64,000 nt of DNA, taken from the NCBI RefSeq assembly GCF_010725055.1, contig NZ_BJKB01000005.1:124001-188000 (forward strand). Reading direction: 5' to 3'. The notes below the pieces were generated by a model that was not told where the DNA came from, made no database searches, and was given only the letters and a program-made list of their open reading frames with translations. The translations under genes and the position numbers were made by a program. This document shows, one piece after another, positions 42,783 to 51,219 of this stretch. Within the stretch, counting starts at the first letter, position 1; each line of letters begins with the position of its first letter. This DNA is from Gelidibacter japonicus. GTDB lineage: Bacteria > Bacteroidota > Bacteroidia > Flavobacteriales > Flavobacteriaceae.

Positions 42783-44510
42783 ATGATCCACATTGAACCA
42801 AAAATTTTAGAACGCATCAACACTTGGCTAACACCAACTTTTGATAAAGAAACACAAGATAAAATCAAGGACAGTATTGCTTTTCACCCTAAGGAAATTC
42901 AAGAAGCATTTTATAAGGATTTAGAATTTGGAACGGGTGGCATGCGTGGCATAATGGGTGTAGGCACCAATCGTATCAATAAATATACTCTTGGACGAAA
43001 CACACAGGGCCTGAGCAATTACTTGCATGAGCAGTTTCCAAATGAAACGCCTAAGGTGGTGATTGCTTATGATTGCCGACATAACAGTAAAACCTTGGCC
43101 AAGGTTGTGGCCGACGTGTTTTCAGCAAACGACATTCAAGTTTTTTTGTTTGAAGATCTGCGCACCACTCCTGAATTATCTTTTTCAGTAAGACATTTGG
43201 GCTGTCATTGTGGGATTGTTTTGACAGCTTCCCATAATCCTCCAGAATACAACGGTTTTAAAGTGTATTGGCAAGATGGTGGACAATTGGTACCCCCTCA
43301 AGATGCAGCCATAGTGGATGAAATCAACAGTTTGGAGTATTCCGAGATTAATTTTAAATCTAAGGACAAATTCATAAAAATCATTGGCAAGGAAGTAGAT
43401 GACGCTTTTATAGACGCTTCGGTAAAAAACGGAAACTATACCACCCAAAAAGCCAAAGACGACATCACCGTTGTTTTTACCTCGCTTCATGGAACTTCTA
43501 TTGTCACAATCCCTGAAACGCTCCAACGCGCAGGTTATAAAAATGTTCATATTGTCAAAGAACAAGCGGTTCCAGATGGCGGCTTCCCAACGGTACAATC
43601 TCCAAACCCTGAAGAGCCTGAGGCTTTGAAAATGGCTTTGGAACTTGCAGAAAAAGTGAATGCGGATATTGTGATTGGGACAGACCCTGACTGTGATCGT
43701 TTAGGAGTTGCGGTGAGAGATTTAAACGGCAAATTAATCCTACTTAATGGCAATCAAGCCATGTTGGTAATGACCGATTTCTTGTTAAAACAATGGAAGA
43801 AACAAGGCAAACTCGATGGCAATGAGTTTGTAGGCTCTACCATAGTTTCCACGCCAATGGTGGAGGTCTTAACAAAATCCTACGGTGTTGAATACAAAGA
43901 AGGCTTGACTGGATTTAAATGGATTGCCAAAATGATCAAAGATTTTCCTGAGCTCGACTTTATTGGAGGTGGTGAGGAAAGTTTTGGATTTATGGTGGGC
44001 GATTTTGTACGAGATAAGGACGCAGTGACCTCTACCCTATTGGCCTGCGAGATAGAAGCTCAAGCAAAGGCCGATGGCAGCTCATTTTATGAAACCCTAT
44101 TACAATTGTACGTCACCCATGGACTATATAAAGAACATCTGGTTTCAATTACCAAAAAAGGCAGAGAGGGCGCCCAAGAAATCAAGCAAATGATGATTGA
44201 CGCCAGAGAGAACCCATTTATGGAAATCAACGGATCCAAAGTGATAAGAATTGAGGATTACCAAACTTCAAAAGCAAAAAACTTTATCACCAATAAAGAG
44301 GAAGCTATTGATATTCCAAAATCAAACGTCATTATATACTATACCGAAGATGGCAGCAAAATAGCCTTGAGACCAAGTGGTACTGAACCTAAAATTAAGT
44401 TTTATATGAGCGTTAATGCGCCTTTGTCTTCTATTGAAGCCTACGCTTCTGTGGATAGCCAGTTGCAGAAAAAAATTGATGCCATTCTAAAAGACATGAA
44501 ACTCAGCTAA
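42783..44510 (+). CDS. Phosphoglucomutase/phosphomannomutase-type enzyme
   Basis: A 575-residue alpha-D-phosphohexomutase. The phosphoserine loop [16 protein letters not shown] (near residue 148), metal-binding [14 protein letters not shown], sugar-binding GGGEESFGF, and phosphate-binding [12 protein letters not shown] are all present. Its length and the N-terminal [13 protein letters not shown] motif are those of the PgcA/PGM2-like group, which interconverts glucose-1- and -6-phosphate or pentose phosphates. The ABC exporter gene begins at the very next base. Confidence 0.95.
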   Translation: MIHIEPKILERINTWLTPTFDKETQDKIKDSIAFHPKEIQEAFYKDLEFGTGGMRGIMGVGTNRINKYTLGRNTQGLSNYLHEQFPNETPKVVIAYDCRHNSKTLAKVVADVFSANDIQVFLFEDLRTTPELSFSVRHLGCHCGIVLTASHNPPEYNGFKVYWQDGGQLVPPQDAAIVDEINSLEYSEINFKSKDKFIKIIGKEVDDAFIDASVKNGNYTTQKAKDDITVVFTSLHGTSIVTIPETLQRAGYKNVHIVKEQAVPDGGFPTVQSPNPEEPEALKMALELAEKVNADIVIGTDPDCDRLGVAVRDLNGKLILLNGNQAMLVMTDFLLKQWKKQGKLDGNEFVGSTIVSTPMVEVLTKSYGVEYKEGLTGFKWIAKMIKDFPELDFIGGGEESFGFMVGDFVRDKDAVTSTLLACEIEAQAKADGSSFYETLLQLYVTHGLYKEHLVSITKKGREGAQEIKQMMIDARENPFMEINGSKVIRIEDYQTSKAKNFITNKEEAIDIPKSNVIIYYTEDGSKIALRPSGTEPKIKFYMSVNAPLSSIEAYASVDSQLQKKIDAILKDMKLS

Positions 44511-46337
44511 ATGGAGTATTTAAAGAAGTTTTATCGGTTTATTATTCCGTATAAAAAATATGCTTACCTCAACATTTTTTTCAACATCCTCTATGCGCTT
44601 TTTAGCACACTTTCATTTGTTGCTCTAATTCCTGTATTTAAGGTTATTTTTAGCGATCAACGGGAGACAGTAGTTAAACCTACATTTGAAGGGTTGGGGA
44701 GCATAAAAAGTTTTGTGGAAAATTACCTAAACTTTTTTATAGCCGATAAAATAGAGAGGTATGGCGATTTTAAAGTCCTCATGCTCATGGTTGGAGTCAT
44801 CATCAGTATGTTTCTACTTAAAAATCTCTTTAATTATCTGGCCATGTATTATATCACTTTTTTGAGAAATGGCGTTTTAAAGGATATCCGGAATGTACTC
44901 TTCGATAAAATCGTCAGTCTGCCTCTTGCTTTCTATTCTGAAAAAACCAAAGGCGATACCATCTCTCGGGTCAGCGCAGATGTGGATGAGGTCAAAAATT
45001 CGTTTTTAGCCGTATTGGAAATGATTGTCAGAGAGCCTCTGACCATTTTATTTTCATTGATTGCGATGCTGATCTTGAGTGCTAAACTGACCTTATTTGT
45101 TTTTGTTTTTATTCCAATATCAGGATTCATCATTTCCAAAGTCGGAAAATCGCTCAAAAAAGGATCATTGAAAGTACAACAGGAACAAGGAACCTTCTTA
45201 TCGATTCTTGAAGAAACCATGTCGGGACTTCGTATTATCAAAGCTTTCGACGTAGAACATGTGTTTGCCAAGAAGTTTGAAGACTCTAATGAACGCTACT
45301 ATAAATATTCAAACGCACTATTGAACCGTCAAAACCTAGCGTCGCCCATCAGCGAATTTTTAGGAATTATCGTCATTGGGATACTTTTGGTCTATGGTGG
45401 ATTTTTGGTTTTTATAGACAATTCCATGGATCCGAGTTTCTTTATAGGCTATATTACACTTGCCTATAATATTTTAACCCCTGCAAAAGCCATCGCCAAG
45501 GCAAGTTATGGGGTCAAAAAAGGAAATGGTGCGGCCAATCGGATTCTGGAATTTCTGGAATCTGAGAACACCATTAAGGAAATTGAAAATCCAGTAATTA
45601 AAAATGAATTTGAATCCAATATTAGTATCGATAATATTTCTTTCAAATACGACGACCAATTAGTGCTTAAAAACTTCAATCTGAACGTTCCCAAAGGAAA
45701 AACCGTGGCGCTTGTTGGACAATCAGGAAGTGGAAAAAGCACTATCGCCAATTTGATCACCCGGTTTTATGATGTCACTGAAGGCTCCATTTCTATTGAT
45801 GATATTGATATTAAAAACCTATCCCAGTCTTCCCTAAGAGGCATGCTTGGGGTCGTATCACAAGATTCCATTCTTTTCAATGACACCATTAGCAACAATA
45901 TTAAAATTGGTAAGCAGGACGCAAGCGATAAAGAAGTCATTGATGCCTTAAAAATTGCCAACGCCTGGGAATTTGTAAAAGACCTACCCGGTGGAATTCA
46001 CTCCAATATAGGTGATTCTGGAAATAAACTATCCGGAGGTCAAAAGCAACGCTTAAGTATTGCCCGAGCGGTCCTTAAAAATCCTCCGATCATGATTCTT
46101 GATGAAGCCACATCAGCTTTAGACACAGAAAGTGAGCGTCTGGTCCAATCTGCCCTAGAAAATATGATGCGAAATAGAACTTCCATTGTCATAGCCCATA
46201 GATTATCAACGATTCAGAATGCCGATGAAATTGTAGTCATGCAAAAGGGAGAAATTGTTGAGCAAGGCAAACACAATGATCTCATGGCAAAAGATGGCGT
46301 GTACAAAATGCTGGTAGAGATGCAGAGTTTCGAGTAA
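44511..46337 (+). CDS. ABC exporter, MsbA-like half-transporter
   Basis: A 608-residue fusion of a six-helix membrane domain (residues about 15-320) and an ATPase domain. Walker A GQSGSGKST (near residue 402), signature LSGGQKQRLS (near 506), Walker B IMILDEATSALD and switch-region IVIAHRL are canonical. It is most like MsbA/lipid-flippase half-transporters that work as homodimers. It is directly fused in transcription with the phosphohexomutase gene (no gap). Confidence 0.93.
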   Translation: MEYLKKFYRFIIPYKKYAYLNIFFNILYALFSTLSFVALIPVFKVIFSDQRETVVKPTFEGLGSIKSFVENYLNFFIADKIERYGDFKVLMLMVGVIISMFLLKNLFNYLAMYYITFLRNGVLKDIRNVLFDKIVSLPLAFYSEKTKGDTISRVSADVDEVKNSFLAVLEMIVREPLTILFSLIAMLILSAKLTLFVFVFIPISGFIISKVGKSLKKGSLKVQQEQGTFLSILEETMSGLRIIKAFDVEHVFAKKFEDSNERYYKYSNALLNRQNLASPISEFLGIIVIGILLVYGGFLVFIDNSMDPSFFIGYITLAYNILTPAKAIAKASYGVKKGNGAANRILEFLESENTIKEIENPVIKNEFESNISIDNISFKYDDQLVLKNFNLNVPKGKTVALVGQSGSGKSTIANLITRFYDVTEGSISIDDIDIKNLSQSSLRGMLGVVSQDSILFNDTISNNIKIGKQDASDKEVIDALKIANAWEFVKDLPGGIHSNIGDSGNKLSGGQKQRLSIARAVLKNPPIMILDEATSALDTESERLVQSALENMMRNRTSIVIAHRLSTIQNADEIVVMQKGEIVEQGKHNDLMAKDGVYKMLVEMQSFE

Positions 46338-46947
46338 GACAATCAATTATTAAAACTAAAAGTCGGCTCGTAATGGAGCTTTTAAGTGGGTTTGATCTCC
46401 AATCTGTTTCAGCCTTCGTCAGATGGATATTGATGAATGAGCTTAACTAAATAAACCATTCTATGGTTTGGAAATGCTAGTTTTATAATGGTCGACTGAA
46501 AGTCTGCTTCGTGAAATAGTTGGAAAAGAATATGAGAAAAACATATATTCATTCGTGAATTCGTGGCCAATACATCTTTAGAAACTAAAGTAGCTGAAAT
46601 GAATCCGATAGCTATCGGGACAACCATCTGTTTTAAATGCGGAGTTTTGCTCCTTTTCAAAACAGTGTTTTACTAATAAGAAAAGGATGCCACTACCAAT
46701 GCGCATCCTTTTCATTTTACTGTCAGTGCTTGGGTCGACACTGACGATTAAGTAGGTTAGTTAATGTAAATTTATTGCTTTTAATATTACTAAACAAGAA
46801 AAAAATGCAATTCGTCGATAAATTTTACTTTTAATCGATATAAATTAATGTAACCTGTTGATTATCAGTAAAATTATTTTTAAAAAAAATTAAAATAAAT
46901 ATATTAAACTTTTCCTACCTTCAACAGTCCTATTAAAAAACATTTTT
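46338..46947. other. 610-base gap with palindromes, no supportable gene
   Basis: No open frame looks protein-like. Visible elements: a TCCGATAGCTATCGGGA palindrome with a 14-bp perfect core at 46605-46618; an ATTCGTGAATTCGTGG direct repeat near 46545; and two hairpins in tandem, at 46681-46712 and 46722-46745. The last 150 bases are very A+T-rich and should hold the promoter of the ECF sigma gene. Confidence 0.7.
46681..46712. terminator. Hairpin AAAAGGATGC/GCATCCTTTT
   Basis: A perfect 10-bp stem with a 12-base loop, flanked by A's and T's, so it can terminate on either strand. It lies far (about 340 bases) from the ABC exporter stop. A second stem, GTCAGTG/CACTGAC, follows at 46722-46745. 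Confidence 0.6.
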
Positions 46948-47490
46948 GTGCATAACGAAAAAGAGCTCATTTTAAGATTAACCTCCGAAGCAACCAAAGA
47001 CTCTGCTTTTAAGGAGTTACTTCAGTTATATAAGGAGCGGCTCTATTGGCATATTCGGAAAATTGTCGTGAGCCACGATGATACGGATGACATCTTACAG
47101 AACACCTTTATCAAGGTATATAAAAACATCCATAGTTTTAAAGGCGAGAGTAAGTTATTCTCTTGGATATACCGCATTGCGACGAATGAGGCGTTTACGC
47201 ATCTAAAACGAAATTCAAAATTAAGGAGTGTTGACAACGAGGAGTTACAGGATCAAACCATTGATAATCTTGAAGCCGATGTATATTTTGAAGGTAGTGA
47301 GATTCAATTGAAATTACAAAAGGCCATTGCAACACTACCCGAAAAACAAAAATTAGTTTTTAATATGCGCTATTTTGATGATTTAAAATACTCCGATATG
47401 TCAGAGATTTTGGAAACCAGTGAAGGGGCACTAAAGGCCTCCTATCACATTGCCGTCAAAAAAATAGAGGCCTATTTAACAAACGATTAA
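46948..47490 (+). CDS. RNA polymerase ECF sigma factor
   Basis: A 180-residue sigma-70 family protein beginning with GTG. Region 2 has FKELLQLYKERLYWHIRKIVVSHDDTDDILQNTFIKVYKN and SWIYRIATNEAFTHLKR; region 4 has LPEKQKLVFNMRYFDDLKYSDMSEILETSEGALKASYH. It is the first of three co-transcribed genes, followed by a single-pass membrane protein and a Spy-like periplasmic protein, an arrangement repeated in many flavobacteria for envelope stress control. Confidence 0.93.
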   Translation: MHNEKELILRLTSEATKDSAFKELLQLYKERLYWHIRKIVVSHDDTDDILQNTFIKVYKNIHSFKGESKLFSWIYRIATNEAFTHLKRNSKLRSVDNEELQDQTIDNLEADVYFEGSEIQLKLQKAIATLPEKQKLVFNMRYFDDLKYSDMSEILETSEGALKASYHIAVKKIEAYLTND

Positions 47491-47523
47491 ACCTTTTGCA
47501 AAATAAAAAGTCATAGTAATAGC

Positions 47524-48036
47524 ATGAAGAAAAGTCAGTTACATAATATAAATGAGACAGGGTTTACAACCCCTGATTCTTATTTCGATACTTTTGATCA
47601 GCGTCTGCTTAAAAAGCTGGAGGTTCAAAAGGAGATGGCTTCTATGTCAGATCCTGGTTACATCGTACCGGAAAATTACTTTGAAGATTTTGATGCTAGA
47701 TTACAGGCCCGTCTTAAAAATGAAGAAAAACCAAAAGTCATATCGCTTATATCATGGCGAAATACAGCCTACATTTCAGGTGTTGCTGCTATTTTGGTGT
47801 TGATGCTTACGGTATTTTTTAGACCTAATGATCCTTTATCTATCAATCAAGTTGAAACGGCTTCGATTGAAGATTATCTGAATAATGAAAACCTCAACAT
47901 CGATGATATTGCATCACTTTTAAATGAAGACGATCTTAACTTCGACAACTTTGTGTCTAATACACTTACGGAAGAGTCCTTAGAAAACTACCTCCTTAAC
48001 AATGCTTCTATTGAAGATTTAATATTTGGAAAATGA
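47524..48036 (+). CDS. Putative anti-sigma factor, single-pass membrane protein
   Basis: A 170-residue protein with an N-terminal cytosolic part containing two similar segments, GFTTPDSYFDTFDQRLLKKL and GYIVPENYFEDFDARLQARL (an internal repeat), one transmembrane helix (TAYISGVAAILVLMLTVFF) and an acidic C-terminal domain with repeated (I/L)(D/E)D(L/I) motifs. Position and topology suggest an anti-sigma role. It overlaps the next gene by 4 bases. Confidence 0.75.
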   Translation: MKKSQLHNINETGFTTPDSYFDTFDQRLLKKLEVQKEMASMSDPGYIVPENYFEDFDARLQARLKNEEKPKVISLISWRNTAYISGVAAILVLMLTVFFRPNDPLSINQVETASIEDYLNNENLNIDDIASLLNEDDLNFDNFVSNTLTEESLENYLLNNASIEDLIFGK

Positions 48037-48482
48037 AAAAAATAACGTTTATATTTTTGGTGATTTTGACTTCTTGGTCAACATTCTCACAGAACTCAGA
48101 TAAAAGAGAAAGAATAAAAGCGCTTAAAGTCGCGTTTATTACTGAGCGTTTGGCCTTGACCCAAACCGAAGCCCAAAAATTTTGGCCTATTTACAACGCC
48201 TATGAAACTGAAAAAGATAATCAACGAAGACTTGGTTATGAAAAGCGCAAACAGATTTCGGAAAACATCACTGAAGCAGAAGCCAGAGTTGCACTGAATG
48301 ATCTCATAAAATTTGAAAGAAACAGAGAGAATTTGAGAATCGATTTTATTGAATCTCTATTGAAGCAAAATGTATTGCCTGCAAGAAAAATTCTTCAGTT
48401 GAGAACGGCTGAGGAGGAATTTAACCGAAAGATGCTCCAGGAGTACAGGAAACGTCATGGCGATCAACATGGAAAACAATAA
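48033..48482 (+). CDS. Spy/CpxP-like periplasmic sensor of ECF sigma factor
   Basis: A 149-residue protein with a signal peptide ending STFSQ and a helical, highly charged mature part. The LTQTEAQKFWPIYNAYE motif corresponds to the LTxxQ-type repeat of Spy/CpxP chaperone-sensors and is a hallmark of the flavobacterial 'sensor of ECF-type sigma factor' family. It probably holds the membrane anti-sigma protein and releases it on envelope stress (inference). It is the last gene of the trio and overlaps the previous one (ATGA). Confidence 0.88.
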   Translation: MKKITFIFLVILTSWSTFSQNSDKRERIKALKVAFITERLALTQTEAQKFWPIYNAYETEKDNQRRLGYEKRKQISENITEAEARVALNDLIKFERNRENLRIDFIESLLKQNVLPARKILQLRTAEEEFNRKMLQEYRKRHGDQHGKQ

Positions 48483-48506
48483 ACTCAGAGTTTTAAATTC
48501 AATTAA

Positions 48507-48552
48507 AAAATCTCGAATTCCAATCATTTAGACTTGGAATTTGGGATTTTTA
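48507..48552. terminator. Heptad-type inverted repeat between convergent genes
   Basis: AAAAATCTCGAATTCCAA and TTGGAATTTGGGATTTTT pair over 18 bases with two mismatches around a 10-base loop, with A-run and T-run at the ends. It can act as a two-way terminator between the Spy-like gene and the convergent BNR-type gene. The TTGGAAT/TTGGGAT words are of the same family as those at 8853-8921. Confidence 0.75.
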
Positions 48553-48573
48553 TTTATTGGGATTTCTTTTGTT

Positions 48574-49620
48574 TTATTGAAATTTCAAACGTGCTATTCT
48601 CCCCTTGCCCGCAGCATAGGCCACACTATCATTTAAAAATCGGAGGGTATAAAATCCTTCATCGCTTAAATGGGTCCAAGTGCTACCAGAATCCGAAGAA
48701 TAGTCAATACCCTTAAAACCTATAGTTACAAGCTTCTTCCCATTAGCATTTGGAATATATTGCACGCAACTTCGATATCCCGGTTCTACCCCATCACCCA
48801 CCAATTGCCAGGTTTTTCCACCATCTGATGTTCTCATCTTATTGGCCTTTGTTCCATCTGGTTTTGTATAGTCGCCACCAATGGCAAAACCATTAGTTTC
48901 ATCATAAAAATCAACGGAATATGTGCCTGTCGTGTTTTCACCATTGATCATTGGCGTTTCAAAAATCTCCCAAGACTTGCCTTTATCACCAGAAAATAAT
49001 ATTCTACTCGTTTTCCCACCAGTAGCTACCCAAGTCTTGTTGCCTACGATAGCAATATTGGTATTGCTTGCTGCAAACGCAGCCTCACCTTCCATGCTTT
49101 TCGGCAAGACTTCACAAGGAAGTTTATTCCAAGTTTCGCCACCATCTCGGGTGATGATGATACTCATACATCCATCAATAGGGTCTCCTATGGCAATACC
49201 CTCTTCTGAATTCCAAAAGCTCAAGGCATCATAAAACACCTTTTCATGTTCCTCTTTATATACCACTTCCATTTCACCGTTCTCGCCTGTCTTAAATAAT
49301 AATGCAGGATTCTCTACACTTAGCATGAAAAAATCATTGGATGTCCTTGCCACCGCTCTAAATTGCAGATTTAAAGTGTCATAATTTTGGGTTGCCGTTG
49401 CCCATTCTTCTGTTTGAGGGTTATACAATCCAAAAACGCCGTTGTTAGCGGCAAAAGCCAAACTTTTGTCCGAAGCAACATCAATCGCTCTGATACTTAA
49501 GATACTGTCTTTAAAAATCTCTTCAATCTCAACTGAGGAGATATCAGGCTTTATAGGTGTTTCTTTTTGTTTACAAGATAAAATTGTTGTTAACAATAAT
49601 AGACTGGTCAATATTCGCAT
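48574..49620 (-). CDS. BNR/YCF48-like beta-propeller lipoprotein
   Basis: A 348-residue lipoprotein: signal ending LLTTILSC then Lys-Gln-Lys-Glu. The mature part has sialidase-type Asp-box turns (S-x-D-x-G-x-T-W: SSDSGSTWTHL, TRDGGETWNKL, SGDKGKSWEIF, TSDGGKTWQLV), at least four copies, so it is a beta-propeller. Such proteins are often annotated 'oxidoreductase', which has no support in the sequence. Location is the outer membrane or surface; function is unknown. Confidence 0.88.
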   Translation of the reverse strand: MRILTSLLLLTTILSCKQKETPIKPDISSVEIEEIFKDSILSIRAIDVASDKSLAFAANNGVFGLYNPQTEEWATATQNYDTLNLQFRAVARTSNDFFMLSVENPALLFKTGENGEMEVVYKEEHEKVFYDALSFWNSEEGIAIGDPIDGCMSIIITRDGGETWNKLPCEVLPKSMEGEAAFAASNTNIAIVGNKTWVATGGKTSRILFSGDKGKSWEIFETPMINGENTTGTYSVDFYDETNGFAIGGDYTKPDGTKANKMRTSDGGKTWQLVGDGVEPGYRSCVQYIPNANGKKLVTIGFKGIDYSSDSGSTWTHLSDEGFYTLRFLNDSVAYAAGKGRIARLKFQ

Positions 49621-49677
49621 GGTCTCATTTTTTGCCGAAAGATAATCGATTTAGAATCAAAAATATAAAATAGTCGC

Positions 49678-49738
49678 GCAGTCGTAGCATTTTAACGTAA
49701 CTTTGCAGTCGCAATTTTTATAGAAAAGCTTGCAGTCG
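49678..49738. repeat. Three GCAGTCG direct repeats, 27-bp period
   Basis: GCAGTCG occurs at 49678, 49705 and 49732: exactly 27 bases apart each time. The 27-base units also share A/T-rich cores (GCAGTCG.A..ATTTT.A......CTT between units 1 and 2). The middle copy starts at the last base of the -7-like TAACTTTG (49698-49705) of the methyltransferase gene, so the third lies near its transcription start. Confidence 0.7.
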
Positions 49739-49774
49739 TTCAATCTAACGACAAACAATTAACAAAATTAAACA

Positions 49775-50986
49775 ATGAGATTACACAGAAATATATCTTT
49801 TGCAGTTATAGATGGACTGATGTTGATATTTAATGAGGGCCAATATGCGGATAAGGTCATCCAGCAACTTTTAAAACGTGACAAACGTTGGGGTGCCCGG
49901 GATCGCGCCTTTGTTGCAGAAACCACTTATGACATTGTAAGATGGAAGCGTTTATATGCCGAAATAGCAGAAGTGAAGGAACCTTTTGATAGAGATAATA
50001 TTTGGAGATTGTTTGCCGTTTGGGCAACCCTAAGAGGAATTAAACTTCCTGATTGGCCTTATTTTGAGAACACGCCTACCAGAAAAATAAAGGGACGGTT
50101 TGATGAACTTTCCAAAATCAGAAAGTTCAAGGAATCCATTCCCGATTGGTTGGACGAAATGGGCGAAAAAGAATTGGGCAACGACCTATGGACCAAGGAA
50201 ATCAGTGCTTTAAACGAACAGGCAGATGTCATTTTAAGAGTCAACACCCTAAAAACGACCAAAGAAGCGTTACAGGCCGTATTGTTTGATTTGGACATTG
50301 AAACCGATTTTATTCCAAACTATCCCGATGCCTTAAAATTAAAAGAACGCGCCAACGTGTTTCAAACGGAGGCTTTTAAAGATGGACATTTTGAAGTTCA
50401 GGATGCCTCATCACAATTGGTAGCAAAGTTTTTAAACGTAGAACCCGGAATGCGCGTGGTGGATGCCTGTGCAGGTGCCGGAGGAAAAGCATTGCACATT
50501 GCCGCTTTAATGGAAAATAAGGGTCAGGTAATTGCACTCGACATTTACAATAACAAACTCAACGAACTCAAAAGAAGAGCCAAACGTAACGGTGTATTTA
50601 ATGTAGAAACAAGAGTTATCGATTCGACCAAAGTCATCAAGAAGCTTTATGACACAGCCGATCGTGTGCTGATAGACGCACCCTGTTCAGGTTTGGGCGT
50701 ATTGAGAAGAAATCCGGATGCCAAATGGAAACTGCAACCTGAGTTCATTGATCAAATTAAGATAACCCAACAGGAGATCCTACAACAATATTCAAGAATG
50801 GTCAAATCGGGCGGGCAAATGGTCTATGCAACCTGTTCCATATTGCCTTCTGAAAACCAGGATCAGGTGAAAGCCTTTTTAGCTTCAGAAGCCGGACAGG
50901 ATTTTACGTTTGTAAAAGAAGAAAAACTATTGGCACACACCTCTGGCTTTGATGGTTTCTATATGGCGCTCTTACAAAAGAAATAA
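49775..50986 (+). CDS. RsmB/NOP-family RNA (cytosine-C5) methyltransferase
   Basis: A 403-residue SAM enzyme of the RsmB/Nol1 class that methylates cytosine C5 in rRNA or tRNA. The SAM site DACAGAGGKALHIAA (near residue 229), DAPCSGLGVLRRNPDAKW with the assisting Cys (near 304), and the catalytic ATCSILPSEN (near 352) are clear. The N-terminal 130 residues have the NusB-like helical pattern of RsmB. Target base not determinable from sequence. Confidence 0.93.
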   Translation: MRLHRNISFAVIDGLMLIFNEGQYADKVIQQLLKRDKRWGARDRAFVAETTYDIVRWKRLYAEIAEVKEPFDRDNIWRLFAVWATLRGIKLPDWPYFENTPTRKIKGRFDELSKIRKFKESIPDWLDEMGEKELGNDLWTKEISALNEQADVILRVNTLKTTKEALQAVLFDLDIETDFIPNYPDALKLKERANVFQTEAFKDGHFEVQDASSQLVAKFLNVEPGMRVVDACAGAGGKALHIAALMENKGQVIALDIYNNKLNELKRRAKRNGVFNVETRVIDSTKVIKKLYDTADRVLIDAPCSGLGVLRRNPDAKWKLQPEFIDQIKITQQEILQQYSRMVKSGGQMVYATCSILPSENQDQVKAFLASEAGQDFTFVKEEKLLAHTSGFDGFYMALLQKK

Positions 50987-51156
50987 AAATAAAAAGAGTT
51001 AAGGGTCTTTGGCAAAATCATAACGCAAATTGCTATGACTCTGATATTTGATTTGAAGAATAGACCTGAGACTAATCGTGGGATTTTATTATTTCTATAC
51101 GTAGTAAAAGTCTCTTATATTTATATCTGATTATTAAATAATTTCCTTAAAAAAGA

Positions 51157-51164
51157 TTAATTTT
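51157..51164 (+). promoter_or_regulatory. -7 element of purL
   Basis: TAATTTTG matches TAnnTTTG and lies about 55 bases before the purL ATG; no TTG at the expected -33 distance. Confidence 0.5.
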
Positions 51165-51219
51165 GCACTTTCAAAATACAAACTGTCTGCCCAAAAAGTC
51201 AGGCATAAACTAAGACATA

